DNA of 64,000 nucleotides. Origin: Solimonas_A sp052035235 (GTDB lineage: Bacteria > Pseudomonadota > Gammaproteobacteria > Nevskiales > Nevskiaceae). Made by a program: the position numbers and the translations under genes. Positions within the stretch are counted from its first letter, which is position 1, and every line of letters begins with the position of its first letter. Below are positions 6,921 to 15,983 of the stretch, one piece after another. Below the pieces are notes generated by a model. The model did no database searches and was not told the DNA's origin. It worked only from the letters and a program-made list of their open reading frames with translations. The stretch lies in the NCBI GenBank assembly GCA_052035235.1, contig JBPOHT010000008.1, positions 1-64,000 of the forward strand. The letters run 5' to 3'.

Positions 6921-7361
6921 ATGGCCAGCTACCAGCACATCCTCGCCGCGGTTGACCTGGACCCGCTCGGAGAGCGGGTGCTGCGGCGTGCACAGGACAT
7001 GGCGCGGCTGTTCGGCGCCCGGCTCACCGTCCTGCACGTGGTCGAATTCATTCCCATGGATAGCGGCGACGCGCTGATGATCGCCACCCCCGACCTCAAC
7101 CGCCAGCTCGTCGAGCAAGCGCAGCAACAGGCAGAAGAGCTCTGCGGGCGCTGCGAGGTGCCGCGTGAACAGTTGATGGTGCAGCAGGGCTCGGCGTCGG
7201 CGGAGATCAAGCGGCTGGCCAAGGAACGTGCGGTGGACCTGGTGGTGATCGGCCATCACCCGCGCCGCGGGCTCGCGGCCCTGTTCAGCCACACCGATGA
7301 GCACGTGGTGCAGCGCGCACCCTGCGACGTGCTCGCGATCCGCCTGCCCGACGAGAACTGA
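6921..7361 (+). CDS. Universal stress protein, UspA type
   Basis: Cytoplasmic protein of 146 residues with one Usp domain. It opens with YQHILAAVDLDP and ends with the GHHPRRGL...HVVQRAPCDVLAIR segment. The GHH opening follows E. coli UspA rather than the ATP-binding G-2x-G-9x-G(S/T) type, so ATP binding is doubtful. GGAG stands 8 nt before the ATG. It lies alone on the plus strand, with the structured repeat and a REP-like hairpin upstream and a convergent GGDEF gene 20 bp downstream. A stress or growth-arrest role is inferred from the family. Confidence 0.9.
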   Translation: MASYQHILAAVDLDPLGERVLRRAQDMARLFGARLTVLHVVEFIPMDSGDALMIATPDLNRQLVEQAQQQAEELCGRCEVPREQLMVQQGSASAEIKRLAKERAVDLVVIGHHPRRGLAALFSHTDEHVVQRAPCDVLAIRLPDEN

Positions 7362-7380
7362 ACCGGCCCTAGATCCGGCC

Positions 7381-10300
7381 CTAGATGGGTTGCAGGGCCT
7401 GCGGCTGGATCAGTTGCAGGAACTCATCCAGCTGCTGCCCTGGCAGCAGCGCCTCGCCGCAGAAGTGGCCGGCGCCGGCGCCGGCCAGTGCCGCCAGCTG
7501 TGCGGCCGAATCCACGTCGCGCACCAGCAGCTCCAGCCCCATCTGCCGCGCCAGCACCGACAGCGCGCCCTGCCCCAGGCCCGACAAGCCGGCACCTGCC
7601 ACCAGCAGGCTCAGCGGCGGCGAGCCGTCGGGGATCGCGGGGATGATGGTGTCGGCATGCAGGGCGAAGCGCAGCCCGCGGCGAACCAGTGCGGGCACCG
7701 CATCGTGCAGCGCCAGCGGCTCGTCCGCGGAGGTCTTCAGCACCAGGACCAGCTGCGCCGGTGCGATACGGAAGCGGTCGATCAGGTCGGCGGCATAGAG
7801 GCCGAAGTCGGCGGTGCGCAGCTGGAAGGCGGAAATCTCCACCAGCAGCGGCGGCATCGCACGCTCTCGGCGTGCGGCTTCCGCCAGCAGCTCGCAGGCG
7901 CGGTAGATGCACCATAGCTCCAGGTCGGCGCGCACGCCGGCCTGCTGCGCCGCCAGCCCGGCCTCGTCCTCGCCGATCAGGCCGTGGCGCGAGTGTTGCC
8001 AGTCGTAGCGCAGCAAGGCGCCGGTGACGGCGCCACCCTGCGCCGCGATCAACGGCTGCAGGCGCGCGCGGAATTGGTTGAGGGCAATGGCGGTGTGCAC
8101 CTCGCGCTGCAGCTCCAGGCGGCGGCGGCGCTCCGGGGCCAGGTCGGCCTCGAACAGGTGATAGCGGGCGCGGCCGGCCTGCTTGGCCTGGTACATCGCC
8201 GAGTCGGCATAGCGCAGCAGGCCTTCGGTGTCGGTCTCCACCAACGGGTACAGCGCGATGCCGATGCTGGGCGTGACCGGCAGCGACAGGCCGTCCACCA
8301 GCAGCGGCGCCTGGAAGCTGTCGAGGACCTTCTGCGCCAACCGGCCGGCGTCCTCGCGGGTGCGAAGGCCCTGCGCCACGATCACGAACTCGTCGCCACC
8401 CAGGCGCGCCACCGTGTCGGCATTGCGCAAGCCCTGCTTGAGACGCTCCGCCGCGGCGCGCAGCACGCGGTCGCCGGTCTCGTGGCCGTGGCGATCGTTG
8501 ATCGGCTTGAAACGGTCCAGGTCGATGAAGAAGACGCCCACCATGCGGGCGTTGCGTGCGGCCGACAGCAGCGCCTGGTCCAGGCGGTCCTTCAGCACGG
8601 TACGGTTCGGCAGGCCGGTGAGCGCGTCGAAATGCGCCAGCTGGTGCAGACGCTCCTCTGCTGCCTGACGCTCGCTGATGTCGGCGACGATCGCCATGAA
8701 CACCGGCGGCTCTTCCTCGCGCGAGAAGTTGAGGCGCACCTCCACCGGGTAAGTGCTGCCGTCGGCACGGCGGTGGCGGCAGCGGTAGCTGAGGTGGCCG
8801 GTATCGCCGCCGCGCAGGCGTGCGAGGTAGGACTGGAACATCGCGGCATCCAGGTCCTCGCTGATCTGCAGCGGGCTCATCTCGGTCAGCTGTTCCAGGC
8901 TGTAGCCGAGGTTGCGCTGCGCACCGCGGTTCACCTCCAGGAAATACAGCGTCTGCGCGTCGAAGATGTAGATCTCTTCCATGGCGCTGTCGAGCAGGCG
9001 ACCCAGGCGCGAGGCCAGGTTCTCGCCGCGCAGGCGCTCGGTGATGTCGCGGATGATCACCACCAGGCCGGAGCTGTCGTCCACGCTCATCGGCTGCACC
9101 CACAGCTCCACCGGGAAGGTGGTGGCGTCCTTGCGCCAGCCCACGACCTTGGGCAGGTGGGCCGCTGGCCTGGCGCCGATGTAGTCGCCGATGCGCACGC
9201 CCGGCGTGTTGAGGAAAGGCACCGGCATCAGCTTGGTAACGGTGACACCGGCCATCTCGTCGCGCGAGTAGCCGAACATGCGCTGCGCGCGCGCGTTGGC
9301 GGAGCGCACCACGCCGGCAGGGTCGGTAGTCAGCAGGCCTTCATCAAGGTGGTCCACCACGCTCTGCGAAAGGCGCGCCTCACGGCGCAGCGCCTCGGTC
9401 TGGCGGGTGGCGACGGTCAGGTCGCGGAACAGCATGGCGGCGCCGTCGACGACGCCGTCGGCGTCGCGCAGCAGGCAGGCCATCACCTCCACCGGGCGGA
9501 CCTCGCCGCCACGGGTGCGCAGCGAGCAGGGCTGCGGTGGCAGGTCCTCGCCCTCGCGCAGGCAGCGTTCCACCGGGGTGACCTCGGGGATCCCGCTTTC
9601 GCCCAGCGTGTGGAACACGGTGTAGGCCGGCCGACCCTGTGCCTCGGCGGCGCTCCAGCCGGTCAGGCGCTCGGCGGCGGAATTGGCGTAGCGGATACGC
9701 GCATCGCGGCCCACCAGGAAGATCGCGTACTGCAGGCCGTCCAGGGCGCGGCCGACGCGCTCGCGCAGGTTCTCGGTGACCTGCCAGGCCAGTTCGGGCG
9801 GCAGGCGGCCCGCGAGGCTCCGGTGCAGGTCCAGCCGGCCGGACCAGTCCACGGAGGGTCGCAGATGGCGGCGCAGCGCATAGCCGAAGCCGGCGAACAG
9901 CAGCAGCCCGGCCAGCATCTGCAGCCGGGCACCACGGCGCAGCGCCTCGACCGCGGGGTCGGAGACGCGATGGGCACCACTGAACAGGCGGAAGCGGATG
10001 ATATAGCCGGGCGCCTCGGCTCCGGCGAATGCGGAGGGCCGCTGGCTGTCTTCATGGCTCAGCAGGGCATACAGCAGGCTGCGGATCTGGCGACGCAGCA
10101 CGGCAGGAAACGGCAGGTCCAGCGCGTCGTAGACGCCGCGGCGCAGCAGCAGGTTGCCGCGTGCGTCGGAAACCGAGATTTGCGCGAAGCCGGAGGCGGA
10201 GCTCTTGAGCAGCTCGTCGATGCGGCTGCCAAGCTCCCGGTCGGCCGGCCAGGCGGCGGCCAGGGGCAGGAGCTGCTGCAGGACCGGCCCGACGGCACGC

Positions 10301-10434
10301 AGCTCGTGCGACCGCTGCAGGGACTCGCCGCGCCATTCCTGCGCCAGGCCGGCGAGCAGCAGCAGGCCGGCGGCGGCGGCACCAGCCAGCAGCGAGCCGG
10401 TGACCCAGGTCTGCCGGGCGTTGCTGGCGTTCAT
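7381..10434 (-). CDS. Membrane PAS-PAS-PAS-GGDEF protein with degenerate EAL domain
   Basis: Probable diguanylate cyclase of 1017 residues. There is a TM segment near residues 12-30 and another near 171-186, enclosing a periplasmic sensor region. Three PAS-like domains follow (about 218-330, 355-470 and 480-595), then GGDEF (about 595-760). The catalytic GGDEF is intact at 679-683, and the inhibitory RxxD I-site is intact at 670-673, exactly five residues ahead. The C-terminus (about 765-1017) aligns with EAL domains but has GALLRYDW (805-812) where the catalytic Glu of EALLRW should be, so it is probably not a phosphodiesterase. It lies 42 bp downstream of the Tad operon's last gene on the same strand, suggesting c-di-GMP control of pili. 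Confidence 0.9.
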   Translation of the reverse strand: MNASNARQTWVTGSLLAGAAAAGLLLLAGLAQEWRGESLQRSHELRAVGPVLQQLLPLAAAWPADRELGSRIDELLKSSASGFAQISVSDARGNLLLRRGVYDALDLPFPAVLRRQIRSLLYALLSHEDSQRPSAFAGAEAPGYIIRFRLFSGAHRVSDPAVEALRRGARLQMLAGLLLFAGFGYALRRHLRPSVDWSGRLDLHRSLAGRLPPELAWQVTENLRERVGRALDGLQYAIFLVGRDARIRYANSAAERLTGWSAAEAQGRPAYTVFHTLGESGIPEVTPVERCLREGEDLPPQPCSLRTRGGEVRPVEVMACLLRDADGVVDGAAMLFRDLTVATRQTEALRREARLSQSVVDHLDEGLLTTDPAGVVRSANARAQRMFGYSRDEMAGVTVTKLMPVPFLNTPGVRIGDYIGARPAAHLPKVVGWRKDATTFPVELWVQPMSVDDSSGLVVIIRDITERLRGENLASRLGRLLDSAMEEIYIFDAQTLYFLEVNRGAQRNLGYSLEQLTEMSPLQISEDLDAAMFQSYLARLRGGDTGHLSYRCRHRRADGSTYPVEVRLNFSREEEPPVFMAIVADISERQAAEERLHQLAHFDALTGLPNRTVLKDRLDQALLSAARNARMVGVFFIDLDRFKPINDRHGHETGDRVLRAAAERLKQGLRNADTVARLGGDEFVIVAQGLRTREDAGRLAQKVLDSFQAPLLVDGLSLPVTPSIGIALYPLVETDTEGLLRYADSAMYQAKQAGRARYHLFEADLAPERRRRLELQREVHTAIALNQFRARLQPLIAAQGGAVTGALLRYDWQHSRHGLIGEDEAGLAAQQAGVRADLELWCIYRACELLAEAARRERAMPPLLVEISAFQLRTADFGLYAADLIDRFRIAPAQLVLVLKTSADEPLALHDAVPALVRRGLRFALHADTIIPAIPDGSPPLSLLVAGAGLSGLGQGALSVLARQMGLELLVRDVDSAAQLAALAGAGAGHFCGEALLPGQQLDEFLQLIQPQALQPI

Positions 10435-10476
10435 CGGCGTCGGGGCGGCTACGCGGACCAGGTCACCCGGCCCGGC

Positions 10477-10761
10477 TTACTGGTTGGCGAATTTCTCGCG
10501 ATCCAGGTGCTCGGGGATCGGGTACTCGAAGCTCTTCAGGTAGCGGCCGTAGACGCGGTCGGCCACTTCGCCGGGCAGCGAGGCCGGCGTGGGGCTGGCG
10601 GCATTGCCGCTGGCCTGCAGGTCCAGCCAGGCACGGCTTTCATCGCCATGCCCCGGTACCGCGGCGGCCGGAGCGGCTTCCGCGGCGGGGACGTCCTGCT
10701 CCTGGGCCTGCACCTGCAGCGCCGGGACAGCCAAGGCCAATACGATCAGCAGTTTCTTCAT
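10477..10761 (-). CDS. Small periplasmic DUF3613-type protein at the end of the Tad operon
   Basis: Protein of 94 residues with a cleavable signal peptide (MKKLLIVLALAVPALQVQA, cut before QEQ). An Ala/Pro-rich linker follows, then a C-terminal segment with SLPGEVADRVYGRYLKSFEY. I recognise it as resembling DUF3613, a family found beside tadD in Tad loci, but its function is unknown. It overlaps the tadD stop by 4 bp (ATGA). Export to the periplasm and co-translation with TadD suggest a small accessory of pilus assembly; that is inference. Confidence 0.75.
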   Translation of the reverse strand: MKKLLIVLALAVPALQVQAQEQDVPAAEAAPAAAVPGHGDESRAWLDLQASGNAASPTPASLPGEVADRVYGRYLKSFEYPIPEHLDREKFANQ

Positions 10762-11516
10762 TTCACACCTTGGCTCGTCGCCACACGGCTGGAAAGGTTC
10801 TGTGCCTGCCGGCGCAGGCTGGCCAGGCTCTTGTCATCGACGCCGCCGGCCGCGGCCACGCGCTTCACACCGGCCTCGTCGCGCGACAGGATCAGCAGCA
10901 CGATCAGGTTGTTGCGTGCCTTGTTCTTGCCCGGCTCGAGTTCCACCGCCGTGGCGAACTCCGTCAGGGCCTCGCGGTAACGTCCGCCGGACATCAGGGC
11001 ATAGCCTAGATCGTTTCGCATCTCGGCGCTGGTCGGCTGCCGCTGGACGGCTTCACGCAGGTACTGGACGGAGGCATTGAGGTCGCGCGATGCGTAGAGC
11101 AGGCCGAGGCCGCGGTAGGACTGCGCGGCATAGCGGCTGCGCAACAACTGCCGGTAGAGCTTCTCGGCCTCCGCGGCCTGCCCCAGGCTGCGCCGCGCTT
11201 CGGCCTCCAGGAAACGTAGTTCGTCGTTGTTGCCGCCCTCGCGCTGCTGCTCCTGGATATGCGCCAGCGCGGCGTAGAACTGCTCCTGGACGATCAGCGC
11301 CCGGATCACGTCGGCGTACACCGCGCGGCCGGATTTCTCCTCGTCCAGCGAATCGGGCTCGGAGGGTTTGGAGGATGACTGGCCGCCCGCGGGACGCAGG
11401 CTCACATCGCGCCCTGCCTGGCCCGATCCAGACGCACAGCCGGCCAGCGCCGCCAGGCAGAGCACGACCAAAACATGGCGCGCGAGCACGGCAGGCATGG
11501 GCGCGTCAGCGGGCAT
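10758..11516 (-). CDS. tadD: Tad pilus assembly lipoprotein TadD (TPR)
   Basis: Lipoprotein of up to 252 residues with several tetratricopeptide repeats (about 60-220, for example LGYALMSGGRYREALTEF). The lipobox is LAGC. TadD is known to help the secretin localise or assemble at the outer membrane. Two starts are possible: ATG at 11516, overlapping tadC by 11 bp, and ATG at 11498, which gives a more compact signal peptide. Neither has a convincing Shine-Dalgarno. It sits between tadC and the DUF3613 gene in a chain of overlapping genes. Confidence 0.85.
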   Translation of the reverse strand: MPADAPMPAVLARHVLVVLCLAALAGCASGSGQAGRDVSLRPAGGQSSSKPSEPDSLDEEKSGRAVYADVIRALIVQEQFYAALAHIQEQQREGGNNDELRFLEAEARRSLGQAAEAEKLYRQLLRSRYAAQSYRGLGLLYASRDLNASVQYLREAVQRQPTSAEMRNDLGYALMSGGRYREALTEFATAVELEPGKNKARNNLIVLLILSRDEAGVKRVAAAGGVDDKSLASLRRQAQNLSSRVATSQGVK

Positions 11517-12441
11517 TGACGTCGCCCAGCGCCTTGATGATCGAGGAGAAGGCCGGGCCCGCGACGAAGATCATCAGCGCGGGGAAGAAGAACAGCACCA
11601 TCACCACGGTCATGCGGCCGGAGATCAGGTTGACCTTCTCGCGGGCATCCAGGGTGCGGCGCTCTTCGAGCACCGACAGCACTTCCATCAGCGGCTGGCG
11701 GATTTCTCCGCCGTAGCGGTCCACCTGGCGCAGCACACCCAGTACGCTGACCAGGTCGGACACGGCCAGCAGGTCGCCGACGTTCTTCAGCGATTCGGAC
11801 ATGTCGCTGCCGGCTTCGATCTGGCGCAGCAGGATCTCGAACTCGCGACCCAGCTCCGGCAGCACGCCGCGGCTGTCGCGCACCAGGCTGGCGAAGGCCT
11901 GCCGCGTGGACAGACCGGCGTCGAACAGCATGGCCAGCAGGTGGATGAACAACGGCACCTCGCGCTTGATGCGGTTCTGGCGCGAGGACGCGGCGCCACG
12001 CAGGACCCAGCGCGGCACCAGGAAGGACATGGCGGCGGCGACGAAGGCGGCGAGTGCCGTGTACATCAGCTTCTTTTCCGCCGGGCCCAGCAGCCAGAAC
12101 GCCAGGACCAGGCCGGCCATGACCAGCGGCAGGACGGTCTGGAAGGTGTACCAGGCGATGCGCGCGCTGGCACTGCGCCAGCCGGCCTGCAGCAGCAGGC
12201 GCGCGGATTCACCCTCCTCGTCCACCATGGACTCGAGGCTCTTGCCGCCACGCACCATCGCCTGCAGCAGGGGCCGGTCCTTCTGCTCCAGTTCGTCAGC
12301 GGGTACCGCTTCGGGCGAGAGGCGCCGCTTCAGCACGGCCTCGTTGCGCGAGAACACCGTGACGAAGATCACCGCCAGGATCGCCAGTACGGCGACCAGG
12401 ATGCCGCCGGCGACCAGGGCTGCGAAGACTTGCGGGCTCAT
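11506..12441 (-). CDS. tadC: Tad pilus inner-membrane platform protein TadC
   Basis: One of the two platform proteins (type II secretion F family) on which the TadA ATPase acts. The 311-residue protein has TM segments near the N-terminus (FAALVAGGILVAVLAILAVIF), around residues 95-130 and at the C-terminus. The T2SSF domain (about 150-270) includes LFDAGLSTRQAFASLV and RYGGEIRQPL. The start at 12441 has GGAGG 8-9 nt upstream and overlaps the tadB stop by 4 bp. A longer frame to 12612 is only the tadB sequence read in another frame. Confidence 0.92.
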   Translation of the reverse strand: MSPQVFAALVAGGILVAVLAILAVIFVTVFSRNEAVLKRRLSPEAVPADELEQKDRPLLQAMVRGGKSLESMVDEEGESARLLLQAGWRSASARIAWYTFQTVLPLVMAGLVLAFWLLGPAEKKLMYTALAAFVAAAMSFLVPRWVLRGAASSRQNRIKREVPLFIHLLAMLFDAGLSTRQAFASLVRDSRGVLPELGREFEILLRQIEAGSDMSESLKNVGDLLAVSDLVSVLGVLRQVDRYGGEIRQPLMEVLSVLEERRTLDAREKVNLISGRMTVVMVLFFFPALMIFVAGPAFSSIIKALGDVNAR

Positions 12442-13379
12442 GCGCCGTCCTCCACCGAGCGCATCATCTTGAAGATGACGCCGATACCCACGAGCTGCAT
12501 GACGATGGAGCCGATCAGCATGTTGCGTCCGCCCGGATCGAGCCACATCTGGCTGTAGTAGCCGGGATTGCGCAATACGATGACCAGCACCAGCACCACC
12601 GGCAATGCGCACAGCACCATCGCCGAGAAGCGGGTTTCCGCGGTCAGCGCGCGCAGTTCACGCGCCGCCATGTCGCGGGTGCGGATCGCCTGGATCAGGC
12701 TGCGCAGGATACTGCGCAGGCTACCGCCGAACTTGCGGTTCACCGAGGCTGCCAGGGCCAGCACCTTGAGGTCGGCGATCTTGTGGACCTCGCCAGCCTC
12801 GTAGAGCACGGCCTCGATCGGCGCACCCAGGCGGACCTGGCGCCCCACGGAAATGAACAGCGGACGGATCGGCTCCGGGCTCTCGCGTGCGGCAGAGGCG
12901 AAGGACTCCTCCAGCGTGTTGCCGGCGGACAGGATGCGGATCGCCGACTCCAGGAAATCCGGCAGCTGCTCGACGATCTTGTTGCGGCGCGCCGCGGCGC
13001 GCCGGGTCAGGAAGAACCAGCCGAACAACAGCAGCACCGCCACCAGGATGCTGCCGCCGAACCAGCCGAAGGCAATCAGTGCCGCGGGGATCAGCAGCAC
13101 CAGTACCAGCAGGATGCGGCCCACGGTGGAGGGGTCCAGTTCCACGCCGGTACGCCAGATCAGGTGGCAGGCCCAGCGCAGCACCGGGTTGGCGATGTGG
13201 CTGTTGCCCTTCAGGCTCGGTGCCGCCAGCGCCGCGTCGTCGACATCGGCACTGCCCGAGGCGCGCAGGCGCAGCTGCACCTCTTCCTGGCGCTCGCGCT
13301 GGCCGGCACTGATGAACAGCCAGATCGCACCCGCCACCAGGAGCAAGGCCAGCAGGAAGATCGCGATGGAGACATTCAC
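12438..13379 (-). CDS. tadB: Tad pilus inner-membrane platform protein TadB
   Basis: Partner of TadC in the inner-membrane platform, 313 residues. It has an N-terminal TM helix (IAIFLLALLLVAGAIWLF) and a central TM pair around residues 90-125. The T2SSF domain follows (LPDFLESAIRILSAGNTLEESF, NRKFGGSLRSILRSL), with two C-terminal TM helices. It overlaps tadA upstream and tadC downstream by 4 bp each, so tadA, tadB and tadC are translationally coupled. Confidence 0.92.
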   Translation of the reverse strand: MNVSIAIFLLALLLVAGAIWLFISAGQRERQEEVQLRLRASGSADVDDAALAAPSLKGNSHIANPVLRWACHLIWRTGVELDPSTVGRILLVLVLLIPAALIAFGWFGGSILVAVLLLFGWFFLTRRAAARRNKIVEQLPDFLESAIRILSAGNTLEESFASAARESPEPIRPLFISVGRQVRLGAPIEAVLYEAGEVHKIADLKVLALAASVNRKFGGSLRSILRSLIQAIRTRDMAARELRALTAETRFSAMVLCALPVVLVLVIVLRNPGYYSQMWLDPGGRNMLIGSIVMQLVGIGVIFKMMRSVEDGA

Positions 13380-14596
13380 AGTGTCGACCCCCGGAGATCG
13401 CGATGCTGGCCGCTTTCCACGTCGTAGCGGAATACATCGCGGAGGATGAGATCCTGACCCTTGGCGCCGACGACCTCGGTCACCGACATCAGGCGGCGGT
13501 GGCCACTGGGCAGGCGAGCAACGTGGACCAGCAGCTGGATCGCCGAAGCGACCTGCGCCCGGAATGCCACTTCCGAGCCGTTGTAGCCGGCAAAGCCGGC
13601 CAGCAACTCCAGGCGGTGCACGGCGTCGTAGGTGCTGTTGGCGTGGATCGTGGTCATGGAGCCGTCATGACCGGTGTTCATCGCCTGCAGCATGTCCAGC
13701 ACCTCGTCGCCGCGGACCTCGCCGACGATGATACGGTCAGGGCGCATGCGCAGCGCATTGCGTACCAGGTCGCGGGCGGTCACGGCGCGTTCGCCTTCCA
13801 GATTCGGCGGGCGCGTTTCCAGGCGCACGACATGCTCGTGCTCCAGCCGCAGTTCCGCGGCGTCCTCGACGGTGAGGATGCGCTCGCCGGGCGGGATCCA
13901 CTGCGACAGCAGATTGAGGAAGGTGGTCTTGCCGGAACCCGTGCCGCCGACCACGATCAGGTTGGTGCGGTGGCTGACGCGGTGCTTGAGATAGTCCAGT
14001 GCCTCGCGCGAGACCGAGCCGGAACGGATCAGGTCCTCGGCCGTCAGCGCGGACTTGCGGAACTTGCGGATGGAGATGCAGGGACCGTCCAGCGCAATCG
14101 GCGGGATGATGGCGTTGACGCGCGAGCCGTCCGGCAGGCGCGCGTCCACCATCGGGTTGGACTCGTCGATGCGGCGCCCGATCGGAGCCAGGATGCGCTG
14201 GATCACGCGCACCACGTGCGCATTGTTGAAGAAGCGCACCGGTGCCACGCTCAGGCGGCCCTCGCGCTCCACGAAGATGCGGTCCGGGCCGTTGACCACG
14301 ATATCGTTGACGGTCTCGTCGTCCACCAGGCCCTGGATGGGGCCGAAGCCCATCAGCTCGTCCTTGGCGTCCTTGGCCAGCGCCTCGGACTCGCGTTGGT
14401 TGATCGGCAGGCGCTGCTCCACCACGTAGCGCTTCAGGGCGTCGGTGACGAAGCGCTCGATGCGCGGCGCATCCCAGTCGTCGAAGTCGAGGTTGCGCTC
14501 CTCGATCTGCTGGATCAGGTGACGGTGGAAATTGTTCTTGACCTGCTGGTACTGGTCCGACAGGCGGAAGCGGAACAACGCGGGATCGCTGCTCAT
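13376..14596 (-). CDS. tadA: Tad pilus assembly ATPase TadA/CpaF
   Basis: Cytoplasmic secretion ATPase of 406 residues that powers Flp pilus extension and probably retraction. The Walker A motif GGTGSGKTT lies at 217-225. ILTVEDAAELRLEHEHVVRLE holds the Asp box, VGEVRGDE is the Walker B-like segment, and TGHDGSMTTIHAN carries the His box. The N-terminal helical region (about 1-90) is typical of CpaF. It overlaps tadB by 4 bp. An 86-bp gap without a visible terminator separates it from tadZ. Confidence 0.96.
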   Translation of the reverse strand: MSSDPALFRFRLSDQYQQVKNNFHRHLIQQIEERNLDFDDWDAPRIERFVTDALKRYVVEQRLPINQRESEALAKDAKDELMGFGPIQGLVDDETVNDIVVNGPDRIFVEREGRLSVAPVRFFNNAHVVRVIQRILAPIGRRIDESNPMVDARLPDGSRVNAIIPPIALDGPCISIRKFRKSALTAEDLIRSGSVSREALDYLKHRVSHRTNLIVVGGTGSGKTTFLNLLSQWIPPGERILTVEDAAELRLEHEHVVRLETRPPNLEGERAVTARDLVRNALRMRPDRIIVGEVRGDEVLDMLQAMNTGHDGSMTTIHANSTYDAVHRLELLAGFAGYNGSEVAFRAQVASAIQLLVHVARLPSGHRRLMSVTEVVGAKGQDLILRDVFRYDVESGQHRDLRGSTL

Positions 14597-14682
14597 GCCG
14601 CACCTCCTGCGAAGCCGTTGCCGGCAGGGTCTGCGGCGAGGAGTGTCGAGTCCAGGAGCGTCATGCCGTCACCGGAGCCGCG

Positions 14683-15876
14683 CTAGCTGAACAGCTTGCC
14701 AAGCAACCCGCCGGCACGGGCGGGCGCGGCGGCGGCACCGCCGCTGAGCAGGGCCTGAGCCAGCAGGCGCACGTCTTCGCAGAAGGCATCCTTCGGCGCC
14801 ACCGTGAACAGGGGCTCGCCGGCGTTCATCGCCTGGATGCGCGCATTGCCGCTGCTGGCCAGCGTGCCGGCCAGCGGGATATCCAGCAGTTCCGCAAGAT
14901 TCTCGGGCTCCAGGCCCAGGCGCTTCTGGTACTGGTCCACCACCAGCGCGGTGCGGTCCAGCGGCGTGTCCTCCAGGCGCAGCGCGCGCAGCAGGTACTT
15001 GTTGTGGCGCGACATGATGATGGACTGGTTCGACAGCAGCAGCGTGCGGTCGGACTGCGACACCACCGCGCGCAGGCCGTCCAGCGGCTGCAGGCCGTCC
15101 AGCGCCACCACCACGCAGCCGAACAGGCCGCGCATCACCTGCAGCAGCTTGGTGAACTCGTCGAGGTTGATCTGCGGCCGCCCCACCAGGTCTTCCGGCA
15201 GGCTCAGCACGTAGATGCCGCTGGCATGGCGCGAGAAAGCCGTCTCCACCAGCGTCTGGTCGGCGCGGTAGACGTCGTTGACGGCGTCCAGGATGCTGTA
15301 GGACTGGTTGATGTTGAGGAAGATGGTGCCGGCGCCGGCAGGCATCGCCACGTCGACCAGCAGCACGCGCTCGCTGGCCGGGATCTGCTTGGCCAGGGCC
15401 AGCGCCAGGTGGCCGGCGACGAAGGCCGTCTCCGGCAGGGCATTGGCCGACAGCACCGAGAACAGCTTGCCCTGCTTCTGCTGCGTCTTGGCCACCGTGG
15501 TGGTCCGGCGCAGCAGCTTGGCCATCAGCGCGGCGACATTGGCCTCGTCGCGGCGCAGCACGAAGAAATCGCGGGCGCCGGCGCGCATGGCGGCCAGCAC
15601 GATGTCGGGGCTGTTCTCCGCGGCACCCAGGCCCGCGGCCGGCACTTCCGGCATGCGGTCCATCAGGCGCTCCACCATGGCGACCCGGGTCTCCACGTTG
15701 GCGGCGTCGAACTGGAAGAACACGATATCGACACGCCCCAGCATCTGGATGCGCTCGATCAGGTCGTCGGCGTCCAGCGGACGCAACAGGGAGAAATCGG
15801 TGCTCTGGCCGGCCGCGTTCTGCAGCCAGCTCACATACACCGGATCATCGGCAACGACGACAGCCTGGGTTTTCAT
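14683..15876 (-). CDS. tadZ: Tad pilus localisation protein TadZ/CpaE (ParA/MinD-like)
   Basis: Protein of 397 residues with an N-terminal receiver-like domain (about 1-130) and a C-terminal ParA/MinD-like domain (about 140-380). CpaE/TadZ proteins place the Tad apparatus, often at a pole. The P-loop is degenerate: where MinD proteins have a GKGGVGKT-like sequence this one reads SANALPETAF, with no lysine, so ATP hydrolysis is doubtful. Downstream MinD-like segments (VLLVDVAMPAGAGTIFLN, VVVALDGLQPLDG) are recognisable. ATG at 15876 is preferred; an upstream GTG at 15885 would add three residues. Confidence 0.88.
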   Translation of the reverse strand: MKTQAVVVADDPVYVSWLQNAAGQSTDFSLLRPLDADDLIERIQMLGRVDIVFFQFDAANVETRVAMVERLMDRMPEVPAAGLGAAENSPDIVLAAMRAGARDFFVLRRDEANVAALMAKLLRRTTTVAKTQQKQGKLFSVLSANALPETAFVAGHLALALAKQIPASERVLLVDVAMPAGAGTIFLNINQSYSILDAVNDVYRADQTLVETAFSRHASGIYVLSLPEDLVGRPQINLDEFTKLLQVMRGLFGCVVVALDGLQPLDGLRAVVSQSDRTLLLSNQSIIMSRHNKYLLRALRLEDTPLDRTALVVDQYQKRLGLEPENLAELLDIPLAGTLASSGNARIQAMNAGEPLFTVAPKDAFCEDVRLLAQALLSGGAAAAPARAGGLLGKLFS

Positions 15877-15983
15877 CAAAGACACCCGCCCACTGAGAAC
15901 TCCTTGATTCTAGTGCAAAACCCGCAGTCCCGGCCGTCAGGCCGGCCTGCGGTCACACCGTCTGCCGCCAGCCCACTGCGGGC

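Noticed and set aside
7984..10980. A plus-strand open frame of about 1000 codons antisense to the GGDEF gene
   Set aside because: It is the low-stop reverse frame of a GC-rich gene. Its protein is Gln/His/Arg/Ala-rich with no motif, and the opposite frame has complete PAS and GGDEF domains.
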